In this document: positions 1-11,127 of the stretch, one piece after another
Numbering within the stretch: position 1 is the stretch's first letter
How the letters are laid out: the number at the start of each line of letters is the position of its first letter
Assembly (NCBI GenBank): GCA_012934845.2
Contig: WNNJ02002339.1
Location: forward strand, 62,001-126,000
Origin: Pomphorhynchus laevis
Taxonomy: Eukaryota > Acanthocephala > Palaeacanthocephala > Echinorhynchida > Pomphorhynchidae
DNA: 64,000 nucleotides
Direction of reading: 5' to 3'
Program-made: the position numbers and the translations under genes
The notes under the pieces: generated by a model
Seen by the model: the letters and a program-made list of their open reading frames with translations, nothing else
The model's database searches: none
What the model was told of the DNA's origin: nothing

Positions 1-896
1 TAACGTCATGCAATACGCCAATGACATCCTCATCTATGCACATGCACCCGCACATCGCATACACAATAACGGCATTTCTGTCTCCAACTGTCTTTCTTAT
101 ATCTACAAACGTCTCTCCAATATCCATCTCGTTCTAAACCCGAAAAGTCCAAAATAATGTGGATCCTCCCCCGTAAACAAAACATATCTCCTCCCACTGT
201 ATATTTTGCCTCGTCGATCATCCCCATAGTCCACAATCTCACTTTCTTAGGCTTCCATTTCGATAATCACCTTTCCCTTAAACCCTTCGTCCGTAACAAG
301 GTCCGCTCGTCTAACTTAATTCTCCGTGACATCCGCCGTATCCGCCCCCTTATCGACTTCCGTTCTTGTATGTATCTTCTTTCATCGCTTCTTTTCCCTA
401 AAATCGATTACTGCCTTAGCCTTTTCGCCAATTCTCCAAAATCGATCATCCTACCCCTACAACGTATAATCAACTCCGCCGTTCGAGTACTCTTTCGTCT
501 CCGTAGCTTCCACCACACATTCACATATCTTGTCTAACTCTCCTGGCCCACCATCCACATCCGCATCAAACTCCGCCTTCTCGTTACTTTTCGTCTCATC
601 GCTGTCGGCTCCCCATCGTTCATCAACCGTCCTTTTATAGACGACACTTGCCCCACCTCGCTATCGCTGCGTTACCGTCATACTCTCTTACTCCACGTTC
701 CAAATTACTACAACAACTACGATCTCAGATCCTTCCTTGTCGCCGCCCCACTCGCTTGGAATCAACTCCCTCTAACATCCGCCGCGCTCCATCCTGTATC
801 ACATTCAAACACCTCCTCCGTTCACACCTTCTCGACACGATTTACGTTTTTGTTTTGTTGTGATCATGTAAGCGTGCGCTGGCACGCTTACATAAT
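1..896 (+). mobile_element. LINE family A, copy A-1, cut by window edge
   Basis: End of ORF2 and the 3' UTR of a CR1/L2-type non-LTR retrotransposon. The window opens inside the reverse transcriptase at the catalytic box, which reads YAND where copy A-4 (24.4-28.8 kb) has YADD. The conserved MWILPR block starts at 157 and the C-terminal tail ends near 840. A one-base loss near 138 and a CAA-to-TAA change at 535-537 break the frame. The 3' UTR keeps the GCGTGC/GCACGC stem-loop (872-887), but the usual tail after it (TTGCCACGTTAAA) is missing. The copy is dead and continues to the left of the window. Confidence 0.9.
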
Positions 897-1599
897 TTTC
901 ATATGAGTCCCATGGAATTTAAAAATGCACTGTGTTGTATGATCGGCTTAACGCATGGTAATTTAAAGTCCTCTACTTGCGTGTGCGATTCGCATCTCAG
1001 CGTAAATCATGCTCTTTCTTAGCTGCAAAGGAGGTGGTTTATCGATAATACGCCATAACGCAATCAGAAACATTATTGCTGCCTATTATCAGACGTTTTA
1101 GTAAAGTGGAAGTTTAGCCGAGACTACAAAATATTCCTGATGCCTTAAATTTTGAGAATGGTTCCACAAGAGACTATCAAGCAAGATTAGATATCGCATG
1201 CATATGACTTGGGAAAGAAAAATTCGAGCTAACGTTTTAAAAATACAATGAATGGATACAATTTGTGGAACGTATACGCTTCATACTGTTGTTTTTCTCA
1301 ACGTCTGAAGGGATAAAAAATTATTCAAGATTCATAATAAAAGGCAAAGCGTCAAAATCTACAAGGAACAATCTAGACCAGCATGCGGAAGTTGTGGTAA
1401 ATATAAAAAATCGGATTCGCACTAACACGGGCTGCATAGGCTGTTTTCAGATATTAATATTTTTTAAATTCTTATCGAAATCAATGATTGATAACTTAAG
1501 TTTTATTTTGTTTGGCACTTTGAGGGTAACCCTAAAAATTTCCTGTTTAAAAGATTAAGAATATTCCTAGTCTACCTTGGAGCAAATGCTCATATGGTA
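897..1599. other. AT-rich spacer, no recognised feature
   Basis: About 700 bases with no motif I recognise. An open frame at 1265-1558 (97 codons, +) resembles no known family and lacks the composition of the neighbouring coding remnants. I do not call it a gene. Confidence 0.5.
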
Positions 1600-2175
1600 G
1601 CATCACATGAAGAAAAATCGAGAAGAAAACCTAATATGCAAGTGCTGGTAAACAGTTGAGTTTCTTTTTGAAATTGATTTTTGATTTGGCCATAAAAATT
1701 TCTCTTTTCCAATTCTTGATTACTCCGTCTGCCAAACAATTAAGCTTTTTAAACCTCCAGTGCACTCTCTGAATAGTAAATTCGAGACTCTTAGTGTTAA
1801 TTGCAGTCAGCATAGTTAACAAAATCGATAGGACTTTTGGGATCTTTCATATTACACCAAGTAATAAGATCTTTAATTTTTCGCATATGATCGTGGTAAG
1901 TAGATCGTCCAAACCTGTAACGCATTTAGATGACCGTCTCAGAGCAGTACATTAAAATGCTACTTACGTATGCATTAAACAAATACGGGAAATTGTCGAT
2001 TGGGAGTTTTATGAAGCATCTCTTGATAATACCAAATGTTCTCATCACCCAAGAACAAATCTTATCTGTATTTCTTTTAGTTTTTAAGTTGTTTGCCACA
2101 ACAATTCCTAGGTCTTTGAAATAATCGACTTTTAATAATACTACTGATCCTATGCTATAACAGTGATCTAAATAT
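1600..2175 (-). pseudogene. LINE fragment L: region after the reverse transcriptase of ORF2
   Basis: Reading down the minus strand from about 2160, a frame gives YFKDLGIVVANNL, then KICSWVMRTFGIIKR, then FNAYVSSILMYCSE. This order matches the region after the RT palm in CR1/Jockey-group ORF2 proteins (KDLGV..., a middle helix, then LVRPHLEYCS...). The frame stops near 1930. Further decayed codons run on to about 1600. Neither end shows a poly-A, tail or target-site duplication. It belongs to a different family from A and B. Confidence 0.65.
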
Positions 2176-2489
2176 TGAGAAAATATTTAGTTAAATACCG
2201 CCTTTCCCTGTTCTCATATTTTGCATAACGGAAGGTATTAGTAAGATACGTAAGTGCTTATTCGGCTTGTAACTGAAAATAATCATGTTACGATATTTAA
2301 TTTCTTAAAAAACTAAAAAATAAAAATGTGTAGTGCATATTACGACCTGTAAAGTTAAATTAGTCATCTATAGACAGTTGTTCATAACATATAAAAAGTA
2401 TATCAAGTAAAAGTTAACAAAAATTTATAAAAACAATATACAGAAATGTATATTTCTGTATAAGGGTGATAATACTGAACACTATGTGT
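2176..2489. other. AT-rich spacer
   Basis: About 310 bases, strongly AT-rich. I see no frame, repeat or RNA gene here. Confidence 0.5.
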
Positions 2490-2751
2490 TCATTATTATC
2501 ATAGTTCTTACCAACGCTTTTGTACTAAGCCATTTGCTATATGCTTCTCAATGTTCATACCCTCGAACCAGAGATGAGATTACTCGATTTAAGAAGGTGC
2601 TATATAGGGCAACAAAGTTAGTACATTCTTTGAGATAACTTCCTTACGAGGACCGTCTTCGGTATCTAAATATGCAGTCGTTATGTGATATTCGTGACTC
2701 GTGGGATGTGTGTCTTGTATGGGAGGTATTTAACAATGAACACCATGTGTT

Positions 2752-3800
2752 CATTGTCTAATTCATCATCCTCCCCTCCCATCCCTATTTTTTGCGGGGT
2801 TCCACAAGGTTCAGTCCTAGGTCCCCTGCTTTTCTCTCTTTTGCTTGGCGATCTCTCTCCATTTATCAAACCTTACTCCGTTAACGTCATGCAATACGCC
2901 GATGACATTCTAATCTATGCTCATGCACCCGCACATCTCATACCCCATATCGGCATTTCTGCCTCCAACTGTCTTTCTTCTATCTACAAACGTCTCTCCA
3001 ATCTCCATCTCGTTCTAAACGCCGAAAGTCCAAAATAATGTGGATCCTTCCCCGTAAACCAAGCATATCTCCTCCCATTGTATCTTTTGCCTCATCGATC
3101 ATCCCTATAGTCCACATCCTCAATTTCTTAGGCTTCCATTTCGATGATCACCTTTCCCTTAAACCCTTCGTCCGTGACAAGGTCCGCTCGTCTAACTTAA
3201 TTCTTCGTGACATCCGCCGTATCCGCCCCCTTATCGACTTCCGTTCTTGTATGTCTCTTCTTTCATCGCTTCTTTTCCCTAAAATCGATTACTGCCTTAG
3301 CCTTTTCGCCAATTCTCCAAAATCCATCATCCTACCCCTACAACGAATAATCAACACCGCCGTTCGAGTGCTCTTTCGTCTCCGTCGCTTCGACCACACA
3401 TTTACATATTTTGCCCAACTCTCCTGGCCCACCATCCACATCCGCATCAAACTCCGCCTTCTTCTCGTTACTTTTCGTCTCATCGCTGTCGGCTCCCCAT
3501 CGTTCATCAACCTTCCTTTCTTAGACGATACTCTCCCCACCTCGCTATCGCTTCGTTCCTGTCATACCCTCTTACTCCACGTTCCTAATTACTCCAACAA
3601 CTACGGTATCCGATCCTTCCTCGTCGCCGCCTCACTCGCCTGGAATCAACTCCCTCTCGACGTCCGCCGCGCTCCCTTCTTTATCACATTCAAACACCTC
3701 CTCCGTTCACACCTCGACACCTGATTCACAGTTTTGTTATGTTGTGGTCATGTAAGCGTGCGCTGACACGCATTTGTCACGTTAAAATAAATCCTTTTTT
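2752..3800 (+). mobile_element. LINE family A, copy A-2, 5'-truncated
   Basis: Family A insertion of about 1.05 kb that begins inside the RT palm, just before the GVPQGSVLGP motif (2798-2830). It runs through the YADD box (2896-2910), the MWILPR block (3038) and the C-terminus (stop near 3723) to the 3' UTR. A one-base loss near 3029 splits the frame. It is flanked by ATGTGTT (2745-2751 and 3801-3807), which I read as a 7-bp target-site duplication. It is very close in sequence to A-3, so the two belong to one subfamily. Confidence 0.9.
3038..3724 (+). pseudogene. Family A ORF2 C-terminal part (copy A-2)
   Basis: 228 open codons from the MWILPR block to the natural stop. The segment covers the thumb and the conserved region after the RT (blocks FLGFHFDDHLSLKPFV, LFPKIDYCLSLFANSPKS, SFLVAASLAWNQLPLDVR). 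The catalytic palm lies upstream in another frame, 2754-3037. The ATG at 3038 is an internal methionine, not a start. Confidence 0.85.
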
Positions 3801-4030
3801 ATGTGTTGCGTGAACAATTCAACATTCGATCAACTCGAGCTTTGTGAGGTCACTCGTTTTATCTTAGTCGTCAATGAATAATACATTCTGGGACGATTCA
3901 ATTTGGACAACGAATAATAAATTCATGGAATCGTTTAAGCGATGATATTGTAAATGCGGCAACTCGTGAGCTCTTTAAACGACAGATTATTTTAAATTGT
4001 TGGCTGATTTGGTTTTGTTTTTCTCTTTTC

Positions 4031-4269
4031 CTTTTATTTTGACTATCGATTTGTCAGCAACTCTGAGCTATGCTTCGTAACATTGTCTACATAATAATGA
4101 AAAAAATAAATTATTTCGATGAAATTTTTAACTTAAAATAAATCTTTAATATCGTCTAAAGTTTTTAAGGTTAGGTAAGCTATTCACACGCGAATTTAGC
4201 CTCCAAACATATTCTCCCAAAAAAAAGTTCATACTGAGTTGGTCCAAACCATCTTGAAATGCAATAATT
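4031..4269. other. Short AT-rich spacer
   Basis: Nothing recognisable lies between the end of the C-like fragment and the next LINE endonuclease scrap. Confidence 0.4.
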
Positions 4270-4575
4270 TGAGCGTATATCTTTATCGTATCCCAGTGTT
4301 ATACACTAATATCCGAAGGCTAACCAGCAAACAAGATGAAATCCTAAATGTTGCTCGTGCAACCAACTCAGATATTATCATGTTAATTGAAAAATTCACA
4401 AAACATTAATATTAAGTGATATCTTCATTTTCATAGAATATGTTATCATAAGGGTGGTGGATTATGGTTTATGTACAGGTGTAACATACATTTCCAAAGT
4501 AATTGATTACTTATCTGAACATGTAGAGTTACTAACTGTAAACTTGGCAAGGCACTCCGTATTTGATGTATGAAC
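4270..4575 (+). pseudogene. LINE endonuclease N-terminal fragment
   Basis: The frame from about 4272 reads VLYTNIRRLTSKQDEI and ATNSDIIMLIEKFT. This matches the start of an APE-type LINE endonuclease (YTNIRSL..., then ...DIIMLTETW; here the catalytic Glu box reads IEKF). Farther on come GGGLWFMYR and EHVELLTVNLARHS, the next conserved blocks. There are several frame breaks. The family is unassigned; it could belong to the same element as fragment G (11.5 kb). Confidence 0.65.
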
Positions 4576-4879
4576 TAACTGACTTCAATGTGTTTTTACA
4601 TTATGGAAGTTTAATTCAAAGAATCTTATGTGAATTATCTATTTTATTAAGAAAATGTAACTAGAGTTTTATTGTTTAAATGTTTGTTTATTTTTCGCTC
4701 ATCGTTTTTTACCACCACTAATCTAAAAAGAAATGCATCGACTTTCAAAAGACAAATGCTTTCCGTAGGCGGGTTTGCAGAAGAGCGCTATGGGCGTGAA
4801 GACATAATTATAATGATTTCTCAGTGTACAATGCTTTTGTCGATGTTTTTTACTTTAATAAATTCTTACTAAAAAATTA
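4576..4879. other. AT-rich spacer
   Basis: Holds one short open frame (4672-4872, +) with no recognisable motif. I see no other signal. Confidence 0.4.
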
Positions 4880-5414
4880 TTTCTTTACTTTTAGAATTAT
4901 TTAAAAATCTACCTATATTTATGTTATCTATACATTTATTAATGAATTTTATGGTCAGTGTATATTTTCTATTGTTATTATTTACATTTATTGTATGATT
5001 ATAGTATTTTGTATTACAATAACTGTCTATTATTCAACTTAGCCTATCATAGTCGTTAATTAATTTTTGATTTATTGAACATATGATATCTTTAGAAAAA
5101 CTTCTTATATTTACATAAAGATCTTTTAGCTTATTATCTCTTAAAAGTTGTTTTAATATTTCTAATTGTTCATTTATATACATATCTTTTTTAATATTTT
5201 TAACTCTATTTTTCCTATTCCTTTTATCACCATGACTTCTTGGTTTGCGTTTAACCGGATTATTATAATATATTTGTTTATTATGTATTTTATTATTATT
5301 AATTGACAACGAATTGAGCCGAGGCTCTTTACAAGTTGCTTCACAAAATAAAAAGAATAAAAAGAATGAGTCGTTTTGTCCCTCCATCATCAGATAAACT
5401 ACTGAAAATCCCAC
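4880..5414 (-). pseudogene. P1: lysine/asparagine-rich PLE N-terminal region (tentative)
   Basis: A minus-strand frame (5414 to 5034, 126 codons) starts inside the 340-bp inverted repeat. It goes on into a Lys/Asn-rich stretch (KRKPRSHGDKRNRKNR) and helices such as EQLEILKQLLRDNK. The basic, low-complexity character is like the region before the RT in Penelope-like proteins. The link to a PLE rests mainly on the GIY-YIG piece of similar AT-rich codon use beside the other repeat arm at 10.64-11.11 kb. No RT motif is present here. Confidence 0.4.
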
Positions 5415-5637
5415 CGTTGTCTTGAGAAGGAAGGGTCATCATCCAGTAGGGCGCAAAAACTTGAAGCAGTAGACGACAAAACGGTCGCACTCTGAAACGA
5501 ATTCCAAGATCGTACGACTCGTTTGGCAAAGCAGGAAACTGCATGCATGTACCTTTGTGTTTTCATCATCAGGGGGTGTCCGCGAAGAGAAGGTTGACCT
5601 CTCAGTTGCAGTAGATGTGACAGTGGATGATCTTATG
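5295..5637 (-). repeat. 340-bp inverted repeat, left arm
   Basis: Near-identical reverse complement of 11128-11473. Landmarks are GAATTGAGCCGAGGCTCTTT at the outer end and GACAGTGGATGATCTTA at the inner end (5620-5637), where family C sequence begins at once. Only a few substitutions separate the arms. Arms of this length in opposite orientation resemble the inverted terminal repeats (pLTRs) seen around some Penelope-like elements. Confidence 0.85.
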
Positions 5638-8600
5638 CAGAATTTTCCAAACAAGAGAGATCTCGCTTGTCACGGATATATCGCAGACAAGGCATATTTA
5701 ATATCTGGAGGCGTTTCGCGTAGCCATAAATATGCAGCCCTGAGACTAATTTAGTTGTTGATCTGAACACTTTCTCCAATGCACGACGCTCATAAGTAGT
5801 TTCACGATAACAAGCTGGTGATGCGTATAAGATATGGCTCAAGAAAAACGCATTTGCTAAGGTATGGTAACATAACGGATCTATGCCTATCAGAGCTCGA
5901 CGAGTATGTCCTATTAAGCATTTTGTGATGCAACACACATAGTCTGAATGCTTTCGAGTGGATAAGTCAGCACAAACCCAAACTCCCAAATCTTTATATG
6001 AGTTGGTTCTTTCGATACTAATTGAACCAAACTGGTACTCACCTCCAAGATGATCACATGATCTTCGTGATATACGCATACATGTACATTTAGCGGAATT
6101 GATCCTCAAGTGATTTCGTATAGACCAATTGGATATAACGTCGACGTCGCTTTGTAAATGCTGTTTGTCAAGATCGGAAATAATAGGTCGCCAAACTTTA
6201 AGATCATCTGCATATAACGTCATGCAATACGCCGATGACATTCTAATCTATGCTCATGCACCCGCACATCGCATACACGACATCGCCATTTCTGCCTCCA
6301 ACTGTCTCTCTTCTATCTACAAGCGTCTCTCCAATCTCCATCTCGTTCTAAACGCCGAAAAGTCCAAAATAATGTGGATCCTTCCCCGTAAACCAAGCAT
6401 ATCTCCTCCCATTGTATCTTTTGCCTCATCGATCATCCCTGTAGTCCACAATCTCATTTTCTTAGGCTTCCATTTCGATGATCACCTTTCCCTTAAACCC
6501 TTCGTCCGTGACAAGGTCCGCTCGTCTAACTCAATTCTTCGTGACATCCGCCGTATCCGCCCCCTTATCGACTTCCGTTCTTGTATGTCTCTTCTTTCAT
6601 CGCTTCTTTTCCCTAAAATCGATTACTGCCTTAGCCTTTTCGCCAATTCTCCAAAATCCATCATCCTACCCCTACAACGAATAATCAACACCGCCGTTCG
6701 AGTGCTCTTTCGCCTCCGTCACTTCGACCACACATCCACATATTTTGCCCAACTCTCCTGGCCCACCATCCACATCCGCATCAAACTCCGCCTTCTTCTC
6801 ATTACTTTTCGTCTCATCGCTGTCGGCTCCCCATCGTTCATCAACCTTCCTTTCTTAGACGATACTCGCCCCACCTCGCTATCGCTTCGTTCCTGTCATA
6901 CCCTCTTACTCCACGTTCCTAATTACTCCAACAACTACGGTCTCCGATCCTTCCTCGTCGCCGCCTCACTCGCCTGGAATCAACTCCCTCTCGACGTCCG
7001 CTGCGCTCCCTCTTTTATCACATTCAAACACCTCCTCCGTTCACACCTTCTCGACGCCTGATTCACAGTTTTGTTTTTGTTGTGGTCATGTAAGCTTGCG
7101 CTGGCACGCATTTGCCACGTTAAAATAAATCTTTTTTTTATATAATAAACTGAATGAACTGATATTTGGTATCAAATCGTTGATATAAAGACTGAATAAG
7201 ATGGGACCCAATACACTTCCCTGTGGAACACCTAACAACACTGGAAATGGACTCGACAGCGACTCATTTACTCGTACGACACTTTGTCGGTTGGAAAGGA
7301 ATACACGAATCCAGTTTATGATCCTCTTATCAAGATGAATGTGCTCCAACTTCTCAATAAGACGCGTGTGATTAACTGAGTCGAACGCTTTTGAGAAATC
7401 AAAGAAAATAACATCAACTGGTATGCCTTGATCATAATAGTGATACCAATTTTCACGTGCATGTACAAGATTAGTAGTCGTGGAATAACCTTTTCGGAAG
7501 CCATGCTATGCTGGTTTCAAAATTTGAAATCTATTTAGAAATTCTATTATTCGTCGCTTAATCAATCTTTCTAGCACACGACAACACACGCAAGTGAGAC
7601 TAATAGGCCTATAATTGTCAATGGACGAACTATCCCCTTTCTTATAAATGGGACAGATGATGGAATTCTGCCAATCAGAAGGAACAACGCCAAAAGCAAC
7701 AGACGCAGAGAAAATATTGTGAAGCGGATGACATATTATGTCAGCGATGTTGCGCAGATATACTGGCGATAAGCCATCTGGACCCGCACCTGCTTTGCAT
7801 TAAAGTTTCCGAAGCTCTTGGAGAACATCATCACATCGGAAGAAGTCGCTGGTGTCATCTCCGGGCGATTCAAATATACACAGATCACCCATTGTCACAT
7901 CCGTATGGTCAAGATTCAAAGAATGGATTGATTTCTTAACATATTTGATATCTGCAAAGAATCAGTTATGAATTTCCCATCGTCACGTTGAATACAATTT
8001 ATAGGTTTACAGCGCGTATGCTTAGCAGTCACATACCTAAAGAAAGAACGGGGATCACAGTGACAGTTTATACTTAGCTGTTTTTCGAAAGATCGCCTAC
8101 CAGTTCGCTTCATGGACGTAACGAGGTTTCGCCATTTCTTATAAGTGCTGAAATTAGCTCTGTCTTTACAATAGTTATTAAAGGCTTTACGTCTCATCTT
8201 TAAAGCATGTTTTATGTCGTTATTAAACCAAGGCGGTAAGATCGATGTCAAACAGTGTTTACTCTGAAGAGGTGAGAAACGATTAAGGAGGTGGTACAGA
8301 GTATCCCTGAAAATTGCCATGAATATTCGACGCCAACATCAAAAGCATCCAACCACTTTACCCCAACGAGATATTTATTTACTAGAGCAAAGTCAGTTAT
8401 GAATGGGTTTACAGATGACGTTGGATTTACGCCATGTGAGTAGACATCGCTCAGACCAATCGAAATGACCACATGATCTGAATGACCTATTGGGTCTAGA
8501 TAGCTTAATCTATCAAGAATGTCATATGGTACAGTAAGGCATAAATCCAAAAGTGAATGTGAATCCTGTGAAAATCTTGTACTCTGACTGACATGTTGCT

Positions 8601-9282
8601 TAAGAGCCAAGCTGTTTATTAAGCCAAGTAGCTTCAAACTCTCGACATCCGAGTCATTGGAAGTGTAATTAACCCAATTGACAGATGGCATGTTGAAATC
8701 ACCGAGTACAACAAATCTATCATAATAACCACTTCTCTCCATTAAAGCAGCTATGCTATCTGTGTTTGATCTTGGAGAACGATACACAGTCAATACCGTT
8801 ATTGGGTGTTGACAATATAGCCTAATACACAATGCTTCATTATGGTTAATAGCATCACTAAGAGTTTCAATTGCTCGGAATTGAAGCCTATTAGAGATAT
8901 ACGCGATAACACCTCCTCCAATCTTCCCTGTTCTATCACTTCTACTTATGCTGTATCCCTCAATGAATATATCTACGTCTGCTATTGACGAACTAAGCCA
9001 AGATTCTGTGAAAATACCTACATCTGGTACGATATCTTGAAAGAGACATTTTATTTCATCTAACTTATTAAGTAGACTACGAATATTCGAGTAAATGATT
9101 TTTAAACCACCATTATTTGTGCTCAACTTGAAGGAAAAATCGCGAAGAGATTTTCGAAATTCACGAATACACCGATCGACATTGAGGCAAGGTGAAACAG
9201 TGAATATTTCACGTCTTAGGCGGAGGGCGCCAAAGTGGTAAGAAGGCTTGCAGGATTGATCACATCTGACAGTCCCTTCCAA
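5638..9282 (-). pseudogene. Family C ORF2 (APE endonuclease and reverse transcriptase), broken and split
   Basis: The N-terminal 344 codons (9282-8248) are open and form an APE-type endonuclease: IIYSNIRSLLNK, FTESWL, VLGDFNMP and IGHSDH are all visible. The linker and RT follow in pieces: 8320-7916, then the region to 7349, then 7349-7140 with GVPQGSVLGPILF. The palm box LYADDLKVW resumes at 6217 beyond A-3, and the thumb and C-terminal region continue to 5638. Without A-3, FSLLY joins ADDLKVW. The protein would nick DNA and prime reverse transcription on the element's RNA. It is broken by several frame changes, by A-3 and by loss of the 3' end. Confidence 0.85.
6218..7139 (+). mobile_element. 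LINE family A, copy A-3, 5'-truncated
   Basis: Begins two codons before the YADD box (MQYADDILIYAHAP) and ends at the AAATAAATC tail. The frame is open without a break from 6218 to the natural stop at 7061 (about 280 codons). The tail stem-loop has one mismatched arm (GCTTGC/GCACGC). It is flanked by ATATAA (6212-6217 and 7140-7145). It lies in family C, opposite in orientation, and interrupts that element's catalytic box. Confidence 0.92.
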
Positions 9283-10397
9283 TGAATATGTAGACGCCTC
9301 CGCACAACTCGAAAATTTTGTATTGTCACATTTTTTTCACCCAACTCAAATCGACATGCTAACTCTGATTTAGCCTCTTTCAAACGTAATCGATCAGCTA
9401 TGCTCAGATCGCGTAGCAGACGTATACTCGACCCTTTCAAACGATATGCGCCGTTAAAGATTATGTGAATAATTTCAGCGGAGTTGAACACTACTTTGAG
9501 CAGTCTGGGTCTCAACTCATTACTTATCTTACCGAGACGAAAAGCGGCCTTTATCTTCATGCTCTTAACAACTTCGTCTTGACATTCATGCAATACCACC
9601 GAAAGAATGGATTGTAGATGTTCCAAGTCGTCGTCTAATCGTGCCTGGCTATTTATAGCGACAGATTCCTTTACGTTTGCAATAATTAAACACTGTTCAC
9701 GGTTATGAAAATCTTCCCTTCTTCGAGGTACCTGACGAGAGTCATATGCAGATGCCATGCTATTAAGTGAAGGAGTGTCTTGAGAGTTAATCACATTTGC
9801 TTTTGAAACACCTCTAAGAAGTACAGACCTAGTCATGCCTACATCATGTTGAATGTTACCTGGCGTCATTATTGAGGATTTTATGGATTCATGTTGAGGT
9901 TGTGCGTTTATTACTAAAGATCGTCGTCGCGATATTTGCATTTGCGAGTTGTGAGCCATTTCTGAGGGGACAGCAGATACGTTCGGTTCGTCGTTATCCA
10001 CCCGGTTGTTATTACTACCAGACTGTGATTTGGGGATGTTAGCCAAGGTAGCACGTTTGTGTAGGTTGCATTCATCTGATACGTATTCGGTAGAAGCTGC
10101 GTTTACCGGGATAGATCCATTTGGAACTTGACCAAATCCGTCACACTGCAATACCTTTTTCAATTGGTTTAAACGTTCAACCAACACATTGATTTGCTTC
10201 GCCGCACAAAATCCGCAATAGAATGGTGGCCCGTCACCGGTATCATCACCAAAATCACAAATATGTGTAACCGATGTCCAAATTTGACAACCGCTAGTTG
10301 AACATTCCACTTGTACACTCTCGAATTTCCTGTTGTTGTCGGTATCCCCTGAGTTTGCTTGCCTACCTCTTGATACATTTTTCTTCTTGGCACACAT
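9216..10397 (-). CDS. Family C ORF1 protein with PHD-like zinc cluster
   Basis: Intact frame of 393 codons starting at ATG 10397. Residues about 27-70 hold VECSTSGCQIWTSV and PPFYCGFCAAK, a Cys/His cluster like the PHD-type finger found in ORF1 of CR1/L2 elements. It is followed by a short coiled-coil-like stretch (KQINVLVERLNQLKKVL) and a long polar linker. The last third (from QCLIIANVKESV through LKEAKSELACRF to VVRRRLHIHW) is the nucleic-acid-binding C-terminal domain shared with A, B, D and E. ORF1 proteins of this group bind the element's RNA. The stop overlaps the ORF2 start by 67 bases, with ORF2 in the -1 frame. Confidence 0.85.
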   Translation of the reverse strand: MCAKKKNVSRGRQANSGDTDNNRKFESVQVECSTSGCQIWTSVTHICDFGDDTGDGPPFYCGFCAAKQINVLVERLNQLKKVLQCDGFGQVPNGSIPVNAASTEYVSDECNLHKRATLANIPKSQSGSNNNRVDNDEPNVSAVPSEMAHNSQMQISRRRSLVINAQPQHESIKSSIMTPGNIQHDVGMTRSVLLRGVSKANVINSQDTPSLNSMASAYDSRQVPRRREDFHNREQCLIIANVKESVAINSQARLDDDLEHLQSILSVVLHECQDEVVKSMKIKAAFRLGKISNELRPRLLKVVFNSAEIIHIIFNGAYRLKGSSIRLLRDLSIADRLRLKEAKSELACRFELGEKNVTIQNFRVVRRRLHIHWKGLSDVINPASLLTTLAPSA

Positions 10398-10570
10398 TAT
10401 CAGGATTCTCGATTCGTCTTTGATTGTTCAAATATAATTGAACAATTATTGTATGTATTTTATTGTAAGTATTTTAATAACCAAGACTTTTTAACTCCGT
10501 TGAAGTAATTGTTGTTATCGATGTAATCGTTGTAAACGTTGTAATAGTAGTAATCGTAGTATGTATGTTT

Positions 10571-10639
10571 ATTAGAAACCAAAATTTTTTAAGGTAATCT
10601 GCAATGTAATTTGCTAGAACAGTTATAAATTTTCTTGTA
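10571..10639. other. Junction between family C 5' UTR and the P1 GIY-YIG piece
   Basis: Short AT-rich stretch where I cannot place the exact 5' end of family C. Confidence 0.3.
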
Positions 10640-11107
10640 TTATACTACTTCTGCCAATTCCTTGTACCACGTCATTCAATCCTAATGGGTACATGGAATT
10701 AAGCGTTTTAATCCAAAAATATTCTTTTTCTATTAGTTTTTGATTTAATATTGATATGCTTTCTTCGATAATTTGTTCTAAAATAAATAATTTACAGTTT
10801 ATAATATCATGTCATATTAATCTCATATGTTTATGAAATATAGTTTGACTATTATGCTGTATATTATATATGTGTTGCCTAAACCTAGTTTTTAACATTT
10901 GATATGTTTTTCCTATATATTGCAATCCACATGTACATTGTATTAGATACACTACACCTGCGGTATTGCAGTTACAATTATTATTAATATTTAATGAAAA
11001 ACATTTGTTTGTCGTATTACTTACAATACAATTATTATTTATAATTGTATAACATGACAAACTATATAATTTTTCTATTACATTTAAAATATCTAAAATT
11101 AAAATCT
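10640..11107 (-). pseudogene. P1: GIY-YIG endonuclease domain of a Penelope-like element
   Basis: On the minus strand, from about 11107, the frame shows a Cys pair, then AGVVYLIQCTCGLQYIGKT, then TRFRQHIYNI, then (after one stop) KEYFWIKTLNSMYPLGLND. These are the GIY-YIG signature and the C-terminal WIK.L...YP.GLN block typical of PLE endonucleases. It abuts the right arm of the 340-bp repeat at 11128. The RT that should come before it is absent. The alternative of a host GIY-YIG nuclease is unlikely, because the GLN block is PLE-specific and many PLE remnants surround it. Confidence 0.8.
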
Positions 11108-11127
11108 ATACTGTCACATCTACTGTA

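Larger units (their letters stand above)
2490..4030 (+). mobile_element. C-like LINE fragment, split by copy A-2
   Basis: Host fragment in two parts, 2490-2751 and 3801-4030. The left part reads LTNAFVLSHLLYAS and LPYEDRLRYLNMQSL, matching residues near the end of family C ORF2 at 5.6-6.2 kb (ANAFFLSHILYAS, YAKRLQILNM). The right part reads FGQRIINSWNRLSDDIVNAA and then LFKRQ, the usual C-terminus of CR1-group ORF2 (RVINVWNSLPDDVV...). Both parts flank A-2, and the codons join across its target-site duplication as NNEHHV-LREQF. At least two stops are present. Confidence 0.7.
5638..10570 (-). mobile_element. LINE family C, split by copy A-3
   Basis: Almost full-length CR1-group LINE on the minus strand. 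The 5' UTR is about 10570-10398, ORF1 10397-9216, and ORF2 runs from 9282 down to 5638. It is interrupted by A-3 at 6218-7139. Its 3' end is missing: ORF2 stops short of the usual ...WN.LP... C-terminus, and the break coincides exactly with the inner end of the 340-bp repeat (5637). ORF1 is intact. ORF2 carries several frame breaks between 8300 and 5640. Confidence 0.85.

Noticed and set aside
1265-1558. 97-codon open frame
   Set aside because: No motif, homologue or codon bias that I recognise, and it lies in an AT-rich spacer.
2475-2750. Palindrome-like GAACACTATGTGTTC and GAACACCATGTGTTC, 260 bp apart
   Set aside because: The second falls in LINE codons at the A-2 target site. Only 15 bases match, so chance is likely.
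3289-3540. Antisense open frame in family A (MGRVSSKKGRLM), seen again at 20110, 28280 and 45942
   Set aside because: It is the shadow of the conserved family A ORF2 on the other strand. It recurs only because the sense sequence is conserved.
9216-10397. PHD-like finger protein as a host chromatin gene
   Set aside because: It overlaps a LINE ORF2, and the same protein layout is repeated in families A, B and D.
10640-11107. GIY-YIG frame as a host nuclease or homing endonuclease
   Set aside because: The WIKTL..YPLGLN block and neighbouring PLE remnants fit a Penelope-like element.
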